In this document: piece by piece, positions 35,042 to 44,926 of the stretch
Numbering within the stretch: position 1 is the first letter of the stretch
Layout of the letters: each line of letters begins with the position of its first letter
NCBI GenBank assembly: GCA_013298695.1
Contig: JAAFIS010000010.1
Location: 93,136-157,135 of the forward strand
Direction: 5' to 3'
Origin: Betaproteobacteria bacterium
GTDB lineage: Bacteria > Pseudomonadota > Gammaproteobacteria > Burkholderiales > Casimicrobiaceae
DNA length: 64,000 bases
Program-made: the position numbers and the translations under genes
Notes under the pieces: generated by a model
Seen by the model: only the letters and a program-made list of their open reading frames with translations
Database searches by the model: none
What the model was told of the DNA's origin: nothing

Positions 35042-35655
35042 CCCCCAGTTTCATTATCAGCTTTGTCGTCAACTGATCGCACACGGCCAGCCCAGCCCAT
35101 GCATATAGCCTTTTTTGATTTCTCGACACCGCTTCTCCAAACGGATACAGTGAAACCGGATGCACCACTCCCGCCACTGAGGTCGACCGCACGTCCGATT
35201 GAATCAAACTGAATGAGGAGCGCACCGTTGCCGTTTAGGATCGGGCTTGATCCGCGCCGACCGATCCTCACCTCGCCGCCGTCAAACGCCTCACGCTCTG
35301 CCACTAGGGTTGTAATGCTGCCGGTAGCCGAGTCGTATACGCCAGTACGATTAGGGTCAACGAAAATTCGCCAACCACCCTGCAGCTGCTCGGCGCCGGC
35401 AACGACTGCAGCCAGCGAAACGGGTGTGCCACGTTTAACAGCCTCCGAGCGAGCCAATGAGATCGCCGTCGAAAACTCACTCGCCACTTGCTGGCGCTGG
35501 GATCTAACTAAAAAATCGCTCAGATTCGGTATGGCAATCGTCGCAAGTATTACCAGAATACTCAGAGTAACCATTAACTCGATAAGCGTAAAGCCGTGAG
35601 GTGCTCTTGACGAGGCGGGGCGGATCGATCGCACCGCAGGTTGAGAATGTTGCAT
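35032..35655 (-). CDS. fimT: Type IV minor pilin FimT/FimU (GspH-like)
   Basis: 207 residues, first gene of the operon. HGFTLIELMVTLSILVILAT is the prepilin leader (cleavage after Gly21). FLVRSQRQQVASEFSTAISL followed by ARSEAVKRGTPV is the FimT/FimU/GspH signature. It starts with ATG 187 bp from the ispH stop; the operon promoter probably lies in that gap, but I could not assign its hexamers with confidence. FimT versus FimU cannot be separated by eye. Confidence 0.88.
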   Translation of the reverse strand: MQHSQPAVRSIRPASSRAPHGFTLIELMVTLSILVILATIAIPNLSDFLVRSQRQQVASEFSTAISLARSEAVKRGTPVSLAAVVAGAEQLQGGWRIFVDPNRTGVYDSATGSITTLVAEREAFDGGEVRIGRRGSSPILNGNGALLIQFDSIGRAVDLSGGSGASGFTVSVWRSGVEKSKKAICMGWAGRVRSVDDKADNETGGCV

Positions 35656-35842
35656 GAAGCGTATTGTTTCGCAGACCGAAATACAGAGGCGTTACACCAG
35701 ACAAACGGCACAACCCCACCGAAGACTGTCGCTTGCGCGCGACAAACGGCCGAGTCTGGGACGATTATCTTGAGACGTGCGTGGTAATGTCAGGGTCGCG
35801 GCAGGAATCGATCTAGACCATGACCCGCAAGAGCACGCTGGC

Positions 35843-36817
35843 TCAGCGCTCTAAGCCAACCGGCAACTTGAACTCTACGTTTTCCGATTCGCCGCCCGCG
35901 ACTTTCACCGACACGCTGCTGCTGGCTGTAATCGCGGCAATGACGCCTTGGACAAGGTGTTCGGGCGTTGAAGCTCCGGCAGACACGGCAACTTTCGCGT
36001 TTTCTACGAACCATTCCGCGTTGAGCTCGGAGGCATCATCGATCAGATACGCCGTCGCACCGCGCCGCTCGGCAACTTCGCGCAATCGGTTCGCGTTGGA
36101 GCTGGCTTTTGAGCCGACGATGATGAACACATCTGCGTCATCCGCGATTTCCTTCACCGCTTGTTGGCGATTCGTCGTTGCGTAGCAAATATCGTCTTTG
36201 CGCGGCGGTCGAATGCTCGGGAACGTGGCTTGGAGACAGGCAACTACTTTCGCGGTGTCATCGACCGAGAGTGTGGTCTGCGTTACAAACGCAAGCTTTG
36301 ACTCATCGAGCACCTTGCCGCTTGCCTTAAGCGCGGCGACATCGTCTTCATCCTCGACCAGATGTATGCCCTCTTTCGCTTGCCCCATCGTACCTTCAAC
36401 TTCAGGATGGCCCTCGTGGCCGATCATGATGATTTCGAAGCCTTCTTTGCGCAACTTCGCGACTTCAACATGCACTTTAGTAACGAGCGGACAGGTGGCG
36501 TCGAACACGCGGAATTCGCGCTCTTTCGCTTCGGATTGCAGCGCTTTCGATACCCCGTGCGCAGAAAAAACGACCACCGCACCGCCAGGCAACTCAGGCA
36601 CGTCTTTCAAATCCTCAACGAAAATTGCGCCGCGTGCGCGCAAGTCGTCCACCACGTATTTGTTGTGCACGACTTCATGACGTACATAAACCGGTGCGCC
36701 GAACTTTTCAAGCGCGCGCTCCACAATCAAGATTGCACGATCAACGCCTGCGCAAAAGCCGCGCGGGTTCGCGAGCGTGACCGATTTTGGATGAAAAGTA
36801 AGTGGGATTGTTTGCAT
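35843..36817 (-). CDS. ispH: 4-hydroxy-3-methylbut-2-enyl diphosphate reductase
   Basis: 324 residues. The three cysteines that bind the iron-sulfur cluster are in [12 protein letters not shown] (Cys22), [12 protein letters not shown] and [11 protein letters not shown]. Active-site histidines appear in VRHEVVHNK and [13 protein letters not shown]. IspH makes IPP and DMAPP, the last step of the MEP pathway. It lies 39 bp after lspA in the same direction. The run ileS-lspA-ispH-pilus operon mirrors the arrangement in Pseudomonas aeruginosa. Confidence 0.96.
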   Translation of the reverse strand: MQTIPLTFHPKSVTLANPRGFCAGVDRAILIVERALEKFGAPVYVRHEVVHNKYVVDDLRARGAIFVEDLKDVPELPGGAVVVFSAHGVSKALQSEAKEREFRVFDATCPLVTKVHVEVAKLRKEGFEIIMIGHEGHPEVEGTMGQAKEGIHLVEDEDDVAALKASGKVLDESKLAFVTQTTLSVDDTAKVVACLQATFPSIRPPRKDDICYATTNRQQAVKEIADDADVFIIVGSKASSNANRLREVAERRGATAYLIDDASELNAEWFVENAKVAVSAGASTPEHLVQGVIAAITASSSVSVKVAGGESENVEFKLPVGLER

Positions 36818-36856
36818 GGGAACGCGTGTGCGGCGAATCGCGCACTCTACAAGACT

Positions 36857-37363
36857 TTATGAGGGTTTGCGAGAAAAAATAGCGGACCAAATCATTAGCG
36901 CTGCGCCGATGGTAATCGCGCTGTCAGCGATATTGAACGCTGGGTAGTACCAATTCCACGGCGCCCAGTAAATCAAAATGAAATCGATCACTTTGCCGAG
37001 CCAAATGCGATCAATCACGTTGCCAATTGCGCCGCCGACGATGAGCGCGAGCGCAAGGCGCACTCGAGCGTCGTCCTCACGCTGAATCCAGCGCCAACAC
37101 CAGACGGAAACGGCAATCGCGAGCGCGATAAAAAAGTAGCGCTGCCAGCCGCCCGCGTTGGCGAGAAAACTAAACGCGGCACCTGTGTTGTAAGTCAGTA
37201 TCCAATCGAAAAACGGCAGCACGTTGACGCGTTGACCGTTGGCGAATTGGGAGTGGAAGTAAGCCTTCGTTAGCTGATCAAAGAGGATGATCGCAATCAC
37301 GATGACAAGTGCGCGCCGATTTACATCGACAGCGACTGCGAGCGATTTTACGGATTCAGACAC
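36857..37363 (-). CDS. lspA: Lipoprotein signal peptidase
   Basis: 168 residues with four membrane segments. The catalytic aspartates lie in GGAIGNVIDRIWLGKVIDFI and FNIADSAITIG; LTYNTGAAFSFLA is the conserved substrate-site loop. It cleaves diacylated prolipoproteins at the inner membrane. Located between ileS and ispH as usual. A dispersed paired-palindrome element fills most of the gap to ileS. Confidence 0.96.
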   Translation of the reverse strand: MSESVKSLAVAVDVNRRALVIVIAIILFDQLTKAYFHSQFANGQRVNVLPFFDWILTYNTGAAFSFLANAGGWQRYFFIALAIAVSVWCWRWIQREDDARVRLALALIVGGAIGNVIDRIWLGKVIDFILIYWAPWNWYYPAFNIADSAITIGAALMIWSAIFSRKPS

Positions 37364-37394
37364 GAGGACAAGGGTTCCTAACTTTACTTCGTTA

Positions 37395-37480
37395 CGCCCG
37401 TTTTGATTGGGCTATTCGGTTAAATAACGGGCAAATCAACAAATCTACTTAATTGCCAATTTGCCCAATTAAATCGGGCT
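37395..37480. repeat. Paired-palindrome element, copy 5 (between ileS and lspA)
   Basis: Cores at 37396-37412 (GCCCGTTTTGATTGGGC) and 37463-37479 (GCCCAATTAAATCGGGC), centres 67 bp apart. The midpoint reads ATCAAC (GTTGAT on the other strand). Confidence 0.8.
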
Positions 37481-37512
37481 AAACGCGCGTAATTTGTAGT
37501 CCATCAACATGA

Positions 37513-40380
37513 TCACGCAAAGGCTCGCGCCTCTCCCGCACCGTACAAATTGCTCACGCAGCGCCCACAAATGCTCGGATGTTCAGCGTGTGATCCGACA
37601 TCTTCGCGATAGTGCCAGCAGCGTTCGCATTTCGCGTGCGCGCTCGGTGCGACAGTCACTTTCAATTCGTTGCCGATTCCGATTGCAACCTTCGATGTGA
37701 TGAACACGAATTTCAAGTCGTCGCCAAGTCGAGCGAGTGCGTCGTGCGTCGCTTGTGGTGCTTCGATCACAATCTCAGCTTGAAGACTCGAACCTACGAG
37801 GCTCTTTTCACGTTGCTCTTCTATTGCTTTGGTAACCGTCGCGCGAACTTCGCGCAGCGCACTCCATTGCGTAGTCAGCGCATCCGCGTCAGAAACACTT
37901 GGCAAAGGATTCGTGTACGTTTCAAAGAAGACACTTGATTCCGTCACTGATTTACCCGGATTCATCGTCGACCAAATCTCTTCCGCCGTGAACGAAAGAA
38001 TCGGTGCGATGAGTCGTACAACTGCATTCAAAATATGATGCAGCGCACTTTGCGCCGAGCGACGCGCGGGACTCGTTGCGCCGCAGGTGTAGAGACGATC
38101 TTTGAGAATGTCCAGATAGAAACCGCCTAAATCTTCCGAGCAGAACGCTTGGATTTTTTGTGTCACGACGTGAAATTCGTAACGCGCGTACGCTTCCGCG
38201 CATTCGCGCACCAGCGTGTGCGTCATCGCGAGAGCGTAGCGATCAATTTCGCTCATCTTCTCAACCGGAACCAGATCTTTCGACGCATCGAAATCCGCCG
38301 TGTTTGCAATCAGGAATCGCAGCGTGTTGCGCATGCGGCGATAGGTTTCCGACACGCGTTTCAGGATCTCATCGGAGAGCGAAAGCTCGCCCGAGTAATC
38401 AGTCGCGGCGACCCACAAACGCAAAATGTCCGCGCCCAGGGTGTCACACACTTTTTGCGGCGCGACCACGTTGCCGAGCGATTTGCTCATCTTGCGGCCG
38501 TTGCCGTCGACGACGAAGCCGTGTGTGAGCAAGGCGTTGTACGGCGCGCGACCGTTGATCATGCAGCTCGTGAGCAAACTCGAATGAAACCAACCGCGAT
38601 GTTGATCGGAGCCTTCGAGATACATGTCCGCTGGGAACTTGCTCTGTTCGACGTGCGAACCGCGCAGCACGGTTTCATGCGTGGTGCCTGAATCAAACCA
38701 CACGTCAATCGTGTCGGGGTTTTTCAAATAATCTTTCGCGTCTGCACCGAGCAATTCTTCAGTCGTGATCGATTGCCAGGCTTCGATGCCGCCCTGCTCT
38801 ACGCGCTGGGCGACTTCTTCGAGAAGTTCACCTGTGCGCGGATGCAACGCACCGGTTTCTTTGTGCACGAAAAACGCCATCGGCACACCCCATTGGCGTT
38901 GCCGCGAGAGCGTCCAGTCCGGACGGTTCGCGATCATCGCGTGCAGGCGTGCCTTGCCCCAGGCGGGGAAGAATTCGGTCGCTTCGATGGCGGCGAGTGC
39001 CGATTCACGCAAAGTAGGGCGAAGGGCTGTGCCCCCTCCCCCCGGGGGGAGGGTTGGTGTGACATCCATCCCGGCAAACCACTGATTGGTCGCGCGATAG
39101 ATGATCGGTGTGCGATGCCGCCAGCAATGCATGTAGCTGTGCTGAAATTTTTCAGCTTTGAACAGCGTGCCTTTTTCGCGCATGTGTTCAACGATTTTCG
39201 GATTCGCATCCCAGATCGATAGGCCACCGAAGAGCGCGAGCGATTCGGCATATTTGCCGTCGCCCATCACCGGCGTCAACACGTCGGCATCTTTCACGCC
39301 ATTTGCGCGACACGATAAAAAGTCTTCCACGCCATACGCGGGCGACGAATGCACGATGCCGGTACCGGTATCAAGCGTGACGTATTCCGCCAAATAAATC
39401 GGCGATAAACGATCATAAAACGGGTGCGCAAACGCGATGTGGTCGAGCGCCGCGCCTTTGCATTCCGCAATTACCTTGCCCTGCAAGCCCCAGGATTCAA
39501 GGCACGCAGCGACGCGCTCTTTCGCGAGCAACAATAGCGGACGTGCAGCGTCGTCGGTTTCAACGAGTGCGTAATCAAATTCAGGATGCGCGTTAAGCGC
39601 TTGGTTTGCGGGCAGCGTCCACGGTGTCGTCGTCCAGATAACAAGGAAGCCCTTTTCATGCGGCAATTTCGAAAGGCCAAACGCTTCCGCTAATTTGTCA
39701 TGCTCTCGAAACGCGAAGCCCACATCAACCGCGATATCGGTTTTGTCTTGGTATTCAACTTCCGCCTCAGCGAGCGCCGAGCCACAATCGAAGCACCAAT
39801 TCACCGGCTTCAATCCACGAAACACGTAGCCCGCGTCATAGATTTTTCGCAGCGCACGAATCTCGTCGGCTTCATTGCGCGGGTTCATCGTGGTGTACGG
39901 GTTTTCCCACTCGCCGAGCACACCCAGACGCATGAAATCTTTGCGCTGTTTCTCGATTTGCTCTTGCGCATAGGCGCGCGATTTCGCTTGCACTTCTTTC
40001 GCGGGCAAACCTTTGCCGAATTTCTTTTCGATTTGAATTTCTATTGGCATGCCGTGGCAATCCCAGCCTGGGACATAACTCGCATCAAAGCCCGCCATCA
40101 ATTTCGATTTGACGACGATATCTTTCAAAATCTTGTTCACTGCGTGACCGACGTGAATGTCGTTATTGGCGTACGGCGGACCGTCGTGCAACACCCAGCG
40201 CTTGCGATCTTTCGCCTTCGCGCGAATCGCGTGATAGAGCTTTTTCTGCGTCCAGTCTTCCACCCATTTCGGCTCGCGTTTTGCGAGATCGCCACGCATC
40301 GGAAACGGAGTATCTGGGAGATTTAACGGGTAATTACTCGCTGCGCTTGGCGCAGCCTTTGTGGGCTTGTCAGAGGTCAT
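37513..40380 (-). CDS. ileS: Isoleucyl-tRNA synthetase
   Basis: 955 residues, class I synthetase. The HIGH-type motif is HVGH (76-79) in [13 protein letters not shown], the KMSKS motif lies in [12 protein letters not shown], and the C-terminal zinc site is [11 protein letters not shown] with CGRCVSNL. The editing domain lies between. An unusual proline/glycine-rich stretch, [20 protein letters not shown], follows QWFAGMDV; it is encoded by a GC-rich palindrome (39034-39053) and looks like a short in-frame insertion. Order with lspA and ispH is the conserved one. Confidence 0.97.
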   Translation of the reverse strand: MTSDKPTKAAPSAASNYPLNLPDTPFPMRGDLAKREPKWVEDWTQKKLYHAIRAKAKDRKRWVLHDGPPYANNDIHVGHAVNKILKDIVVKSKLMAGFDASYVPGWDCHGMPIEIQIEKKFGKGLPAKEVQAKSRAYAQEQIEKQRKDFMRLGVLGEWENPYTTMNPRNEADEIRALRKIYDAGYVFRGLKPVNWCFDCGSALAEAEVEYQDKTDIAVDVGFAFREHDKLAEAFGLSKLPHEKGFLVIWTTTPWTLPANQALNAHPEFDYALVETDDAARPLLLLAKERVAACLESWGLQGKVIAECKGAALDHIAFAHPFYDRLSPIYLAEYVTLDTGTGIVHSSPAYGVEDFLSCRANGVKDADVLTPVMGDGKYAESLALFGGLSIWDANPKIVEHMREKGTLFKAEKFQHSYMHCWRHRTPIIYRATNQWFAGMDVTPTLPPGGGGTALRPTLRESALAAIEATEFFPAWGKARLHAMIANRPDWTLSRQRQWGVPMAFFVHKETGALHPRTGELLEEVAQRVEQGGIEAWQSITTEELLGADAKDYLKNPDTIDVWFDSGTTHETVLRGSHVEQSKFPADMYLEGSDQHRGWFHSSLLTSCMINGRAPYNALLTHGFVVDGNGRKMSKSLGNVVAPQKVCDTLGADILRLWVAATDYSGELSLSDEILKRVSETYRRMRNTLRFLIANTADFDASKDLVPVEKMSEIDRYALAMTHTLVRECAEAYARYEFHVVTQKIQAFCSEDLGGFYLDILKDRLYTCGATSPARRSAQSALHHILNAVVRLIAPILSFTAEEIWSTMNPGKSVTESSVFFETYTNPLPSVSDADALTTQWSALREVRATVTKAIEEQREKSLVGSSLQAEIVIEAPQATHDALARLGDDLKFVFITSKVAIGIGNELKVTVAPSAHAKCERCWHYREDVGSHAEHPSICGRCVSNLYGAGEARAFA
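39034..39053. repeat. GC-rich 20-bp perfect palindrome inside ileS
   Basis: CCCTCCCCCC followed by its exact complement GGGGGGAGGG. It encodes the Pro/Gly-rich run in IleS and resembles intergenic repeats rather than coding sequence. Confidence 0.75.
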
Positions 40381-40694
40381 AAGATGAGAGAACGAGAACG
40401 TGCTGGATGAATTTCAGCTCCACGCGTTTATTGACAGTATCTATGGGTGAACCGGGGAGAAACGACGTCTTTCGAAAATGATTCGAAATCCGCGCGTCGC
40501 CCAATAAAACGGGGCTGAAGGCTATTAAGGCGAAGAACGCCTAAGCGCAGCTACGTAATTCGATAGTGCCGAGTTTGCCTCGCGAGCGTCTTTACAGCAC
40601 ATTTAACGGAAAAATGGTTCATCTCGCTATTGTCGCTTAAAGCGGGGGATCGCCGCGCCATTGGCTCGATGGTTTCCTCATAACTCAGGTTATC
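40381..40694. other. 314-bp region upstream of ileS
   Basis: No gene. It contains paired-palindrome copy 6 (40432-40515) and should hold the ileS promoter on the minus strand, although I could not assign it. Confidence 0.5.
40432..40515. repeat. Paired-palindrome element, copy 6 (upstream of ileS)
   Basis: Clear core at 40499-40515 (GCCCAATAAAACGGGGC); degenerate partner at about 40432-40448 keeping GGGTGA on its right side. Centres are 67 bp apart, and TCGAAA (40472-40477) marks the midpoint, as in the copy before cmk. Confidence 0.6.
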
Positions 40695-42338
40695 TCACTG
40701 CGCCAGCATCACGCGGTTTCGGCCGCCCTGCTTGGCTTGATACATCGCTGTGTCGGCGCATTCCACTAGCGGCTGCGCATCGTAGGGCGGCGTGCAAGCA
40801 ACCCCGACACTCAGCGTAACGGTTAGTCCTTCGACGAAACGAGCCCACGAGTGATTGAGCACAACCGAGCAGAGACGATCCGACACACTGAGCGCCTCTT
40901 CTGCATCAGCGCCGGGCAGCACCGCCAGAAACTCTTCGCCGCCTGTTCGCGCCAAGAAGTCAACCGAGCGAAGTGTGCGTGACAACAAAGAGGCGACTTC
41001 TTTGAGCACGCGATCACCCATTGCGTGGCCGTATAAGTCGTTGACCCGCTTAAATCTGTCAACGTCAATCATGATCACTGCCACTTTGGTTGACGCAGCG
41101 CGCGCCTGATCGAGCGTAGCCGCCAAGCGCGCGTCTAGCGCGCGCCGATTAGCAAGCCCAGTAAGTGCGTCTTCATTTGCCATTTGTTCGAGCGTGGCGG
41201 CTCTCGAAGCGTGGGATCGAGCAACCTCATAGGCGTGCTCCAATCCGCGCCGCTGCGATTCGTCAGCTTCAAAGCGAGTCACCAATAGCTCTGATCGCGC
41301 ACGCAATTGATTGTAAGAACGACGATTCTCAATCGCACGGAAGGTTTCGAGTTCAACGAGCGCAGCTTCGGTTTCACTCAGCGCTCGATGCGCGCAATAC
41401 AGCGCGTAATGCAGCCGAAGTTGTACGGACGTGTTTTTTGTGATGGCCTCCGAATGGCGAAGCCCAGAAAGTAGATCAGTCGCAGCGCGAAATTCGCCGC
41501 GTGAAACCAGCGCCTCACCAATTGAGCAGCGCACTCGCGCCGAAACCGCAACGAATCCAGCACGATCCGCTTCATCGCGCACCGCAGCCAGTAGTGGCAT
41601 CGCCTCGTCCAGTTCGCCGAGATGGGCCAAAACCTCGCCCAAATTCCCACGCGTTAATGTAATGATGAACGGGTCGCCAAGCGCGGGTGCGAGTGATACG
41701 ACTTCGCGAACCAGCGGCAGCGAGGCTTCCAACACGCGGCGCGCTTCACCGGATTCGGGACTGCTGTCACGCGTCATGTAGAACTGGCCGATCATCACCG
41801 CGGCTAAGTTGTTAAGCGCGGTGACCAGCGGGTAGGTTTCGTCGAGCTCGCGCGCCATCTCGACCGAATTTCGCATCAATCGCTCGCCTTGCCAAGGGTC
41901 ACCAGAGCGCTCAAAGATTCCGCCGAGGATGTTGCCGCATAACACTCGTCCTCGCAGGTCGTCGCGAGCGTCAGCCAATCGGTACGCTTCGGTCGTGAGT
42001 TCTATAGCTCGCCCGAAGTCACCCACTTCGCATGCACATAGCGCCGACCAGCGCAGCGCTTCGGTTAAATGTTCGACCAAATCTACGGCACTTAGCGCCA
42101 CAATGCAGTCAGTTGAAAAATCGACCACGCTTTGCAGCATGCCGCTGCGGTAGCGGTAGAAACAAACCGCATGGCTGGCCACCGCTATGTCTAACGAGCT
42201 AGCGCCTTTCGCCGCGGCAAACGCCAGTTCGGCGAGTTCAAGCGATTCAGAAACCGCCGCCGCTTCGCGCGCACGCAAAATCATTCCGGACACAGATGGG
42301 TTGCACCCGGACGGCGGTAGCGAAAACGCAGGTTGCAT
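40695..42338 (-). CDS. Diguanylate cyclase with N-terminal TPR-like domain
   Basis: 547 residues. The first 350 or so are helical repeats of TPR type (for example RGNLGEVLAHLGELDEAMPL), with no membrane segment, so the protein is likely cytosolic. The C-terminal GGDEF domain starts at NEDALTGLANRRALD, has the active-site GGEEF, and carries an inhibitory RxxD site (RSVD) five residues before it. It should make c-di-GMP with product feedback. The TPR part probably senses a protein partner. The gene lies between ribF and ileS, interrupting their usual adjacency. Confidence 0.9.
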   Translation of the reverse strand: MQPAFSLPPSGCNPSVSGMILRAREAAAVSESLELAELAFAAAKGASSLDIAVASHAVCFYRYRSGMLQSVVDFSTDCIVALSAVDLVEHLTEALRWSALCACEVGDFGRAIELTTEAYRLADARDDLRGRVLCGNILGGIFERSGDPWQGERLMRNSVEMARELDETYPLVTALNNLAAVMIGQFYMTRDSSPESGEARRVLEASLPLVREVVSLAPALGDPFIITLTRGNLGEVLAHLGELDEAMPLLAAVRDEADRAGFVAVSARVRCSIGEALVSRGEFRAATDLLSGLRHSEAITKNTSVQLRLHYALYCAHRALSETEAALVELETFRAIENRRSYNQLRARSELLVTRFEADESQRRGLEHAYEVARSHASRAATLEQMANEDALTGLANRRALDARLAATLDQARAASTKVAVIMIDVDRFKRVNDLYGHAMGDRVLKEVASLLSRTLRSVDFLARTGGEEFLAVLPGADAEEALSVSDRLCSVVLNHSWARFVEGLTVTLSVGVACTPPYDAQPLVECADTAMYQAKQGGRNRVMLAQ

Positions 42339-42504
42339 ACTCCTCCTTAACGGTTCGCGGGGCGGCTAGGTGACAAATACTGTCAGTCTGCCCTTCGCAA
42401 AACTAGGCTGCGAGTGAGCGCGCGAAAAGCATTGCGCCGAAACACCCATGTCCGACATACCCGTGCAAAAAGTCTGCCAGCATCCTACGCGGCGCGGCGC
42501 ACGG

Positions 42505-43482
42505 TCAGGCGATACTTGATTTTGCCGTAAACACCTCGCGCACGGCAGAGAGGTCTTGATGCATTTGCGTTGTCATTTCCTCGACCGATGCGAATTTAGC
42601 TTCGTCCCGAATTTTTGCGACAAACTCGACCACTACGCGTTTGCCGTAGAGCTCGCCTTTGAAGTCAAACAAAAACACCTCGAGCAGCGGCCGCCCGTTG
42701 GTCTTTACGGTGGGCCGCGTTCCGACGTTTGCAGCGCCAATCAAGTAACCTGCTCCGGCGACGTCAACGCCGTATACGCGAACTGCAAAGATTCCGCTTA
42801 GCGGCAACGGCGACCAGAGCGGGATGTTGAGCGTCGGAAACCCGATTGTTCGACCCAGCTTGTCACCGTGTGCGATCTTCCCTGAAATCCGGTACGGTCG
42901 TCCCAGTAGTGCAGCGGCGGTTGTGAGCTCACCTGACGCGAGCGCTTCTCTGACTAATGAGGAAGAGAAACGGACGTCCATTGCCCTCACTGCAGGCATT
43001 ACGTAGCACTCAATGCCGTTGGCTGCGCACCAAGCGTGAAGCGTTTTCACGTCGCCTGCTCGGTTCGCACCATAGCGGAAATCGTCACCCACGATCACCC
43101 ATTTCGCATTCAAGCCTTCGCGCAACACGCGCTCGCAAAACTGGTCGGGTGACATCGCGGCCATCGCGGCGTTAAAACGCGCGGCCTGAATATGTTCAAT
43201 ACCAATGGCCCAAATGCACGCCAGCTTGTCGCGAATCCGCTGCAGCTTTGCCGGCGGAGGCTGGCCCGCTCTTTTTGCGAAAAACGCACCGGGCGCGGGC
43301 GCGAACGTAAGCACTACCGGGGTCAATTCGCGCTGCCTAGCGGCCTTGACGCAAACTTCAATCATTGCCTGATGGCCGCGATGCACGCCGTCGAAGTTGC
43401 CGATCGTCACAGCGGTCGGTTGCGAAATGAAACGCTGCGCCGCGAAATCTCGGGCAAATGAGGGACGGCGCGATGGGTTCAT
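42505..43482 (-). CDS. ribF: Bifunctional riboflavin kinase / FAD synthetase
   Basis: 325 residues. The N-terminal FAD synthetase domain has TIGNFDGVHRGHQAMI, with the nucleotidyltransferase HxGH-like motif, and WVIVGDDFRYG. The C-terminal flavokinase domain has GDKLGRTIGFPTLNIPLW and ANVGTRPTV. It converts riboflavin to FMN and FAD. It lies in the same direction as ileS but separated by the diguanylate cyclase gene. Confidence 0.95.
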   Translation of the reverse strand: MNPSRRPSFARDFAAQRFISQPTAVTIGNFDGVHRGHQAMIEVCVKAARQRELTPVVLTFAPAPGAFFAKRAGQPPPAKLQRIRDKLACIWAIGIEHIQAARFNAAMAAMSPDQFCERVLREGLNAKWVIVGDDFRYGANRAGDVKTLHAWCAANGIECYVMPAVRAMDVRFSSSLVREALASGELTTAAALLGRPYRISGKIAHGDKLGRTIGFPTLNIPLWSPLPLSGIFAVRVYGVDVAGAGYLIGAANVGTRPTVKTNGRPLLEVFLFDFKGELYGKRVVVEFVAKIRDEAKFASVEEMTTQMHQDLSAVREVFTAKSSIA

Positions 43483-43827
43483 GCAAGCGAGGGCAATATT
43501 CTTAATATTTGAAAAGCGTCACGCCCAACATCGGGCGAGTGCGGCGCGGCGTTTGCGTGGAGAGCGTTATGAGCTTGCACGCGACCCAGTGAATTGTAAG
43601 GATCGGCGCGCCGATAAAAAAAGCCACCCGATGTAACCAATCCGAAGAGCGCCGCGAACTTAAGGCGAACATGAACGGATTACATAGCTTTAAATGCTTT
43701 TCGCCTATTTCATTGGGCGAATAGTGTTTTTTTGTAATTTTTCGATAAATTGCGTTTTATCCGTGTGCGCCCAATTAAATTGGCCCGAAAACGGTTGCGC
43801 TGAATTCAATAGACGACGAGTTCACCG
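43483..43827. other. 345-bp divergent region between ribF and a sigma factor gene
   Basis: No gene. It holds paired-palindrome copy 7 (43701-43787) and a separate perfect 14-bp palindrome, ATCGGCGCGCCGAT (43602-43615). Promoters for both flanking genes should lie here. Confidence 0.5.
43701..43787. repeat. Paired-palindrome element, copy 7 (before ribF and the sigma gene)
   Basis: Cores 43703-43718 (GCCTATTTCATTGGGC) and 43769-43785 (GCCCAATTAAATTGGCC), centres about 66.5 bp apart, with TCGATA (43742-43747) at the exact midpoint. Confidence 0.85.
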
Positions 43828-44430
43828 ATGATAACTACTGCGCTTTCCAGTTGCCGCTCTTTTCAAAGCGATGTTGCCGCAGCAAGGAGCTACTTGCTCC
43901 GTTTTGCGCGACAACAATTGCGCAATGACGCATGGGCGGACGACGTGGTGGCCGAGACAATGCTCGCGGCGCTTGAAAAACCCGAGAGTTTTCACGGTCG
44001 CTCGAGCCTGAACACCTGGCTCGTTGGCATCCTCAAATTCAAAATCATCGACTGCTTGCGCGCACACTCTCGCGAAATTGCCGCATCACATGGCAGTGAA
44101 GACGCGGACGATAATTACTCCGCGCATTCATCGCACGCCAGCCGCACTCTCGAAGAAGAAACGTCGATCGAGCTCAGCCCCGAGACTCGCCTTCAGTCAT
44201 ATGAATTTTTGGCCCTGGTTGATCACTGCCTCACACAAATGCCAAGCAACATGAGCCGAGTTTTCTTCCTCGGTGAATGGATGGGCTACAGCACCGACGA
44301 GATTTGCAGCGAACTCAACATCACGCCGTCCAACGCATGGGTTCTCCTCCACCGCGCTCGCGGACGCTTGCGTGAATCGTTGCAAGAGAGCTGGTTAGGT
44401 GGCGGCTCTTTTGTAGCAGCCGTGCATTAA
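43828..44430 (+). CDS. RNA polymerase sigma-70 family (ECF-like) sigma factor
   Basis: 200 residues. Region 2: LLRFARQQLRNDAWADDVVA and SLNTWLVGILKFKIIDCLRA. Region 4: LTQMPSNMSRVFFLGEWMGY then STDEICSELNITPSNAWVLL with HRARGRLRESL. There is no region 1 or 3, so it is of the extracytoplasmic-function type. No anti-sigma gene is adjacent, unlike the second sigma factor at 45.8 kb. Its targets are unknown. Confidence 0.88.
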   Translation: MITTALSSCRSFQSDVAAARSYLLRFARQQLRNDAWADDVVAETMLAALEKPESFHGRSSLNTWLVGILKFKIIDCLRAHSREIAASHGSEDADDNYSAHSSHASRTLEEETSIELSPETRLQSYEFLALVDHCLTQMPSNMSRVFFLGEWMGYSTDEICSELNITPSNAWVLLHRARGRLRESLQESWLGGGSFVAAVH

Positions 44431-44533
44431 AGCGCGACGTAAATCGCAGCAATATTCTTTCGAACTTGACTCTGTAGTTCAAGTGGTTGCAAGAGCTTCT
44501 CGCCGCGACCCGCACTTAACTTCCACACGGATC

Positions 44534-44550
44534 GCGGAAAATCCGCTTTT
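44534..44550 (+). terminator. Possible terminator after the sigma factor gene
   Basis: GCGGA and TCCGC pair across AAA, followed by TTTT. It is about 100 bp after the stop codon and 18 bp before the end of the convergent cytochrome gene. The stem is short, so confidence is modest. Confidence 0.4.
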
Positions 44551-44568
44551 GCACCCACATTGCGCTGT

Positions 44569-44883
44569 TTATTTCCCAGCGCTCAATACCCATGCCGCGA
44601 GTGTTTTCGCATCGGCATCTGAGATTTGCTCGTTCGCGGGCATTGGAACGCTGCCCCATTTGCCCACACCGCCCTTGCGAATCGAAGTCGCGATGGCGTC
44701 CGGTGCATCGTTTTGCGCGGCGTACTTTTTCGCGATGTCGTTAAACGAAGGACCCACCACCTTTTCATCGGTTGCGTGACACGCCGTGCAGGCGTATTTT
44801 TTTGCGAGTGCATCGCTCGCCTGCACGTCCGCGCCGAATCCCATCAACGCGATCGAAGCGGCCGCAACGGTTTTCAGCCGCAT
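44569..44883 (-). CDS. Class I c-type cytochrome (c551/c5-like)
   Basis: 104 residues from the ATG at 44883; the longer frame adds no leader. Signal peptide MRLKTVAAASIALMGFGADV. The haem-binding CxxCH motif is ACTACHAT, and a distal Met ligand is likely in WGSVPMPANEQISD. GPSFNDIAKKYA is typical of cytochrome c551/c8. It is a periplasmic electron carrier. It lies 43 bp after the YceI gene and is probably cotranscribed with it. Confidence 0.9.
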   Translation of the reverse strand: MRLKTVAAASIALMGFGADVQASDALAKKYACTACHATDEKVVGPSFNDIAKKYAAQNDAPDAIATSIRKGGVGKWGSVPMPANEQISDADAKTLAAWVLSAGK

Positions 44884-44926
44884 GCGTTGCCCTGCGCGAA
44901 GATCTGCCACGATCGCGATGCGTGAC

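Noticed and set aside
43516..43540. GCCCAACATCGGGC palindrome as an eleventh paired element
   Set aside because: The spacing rule predicts a partner near 43463 or 43596 and a midpoint hexamer; neither is present.
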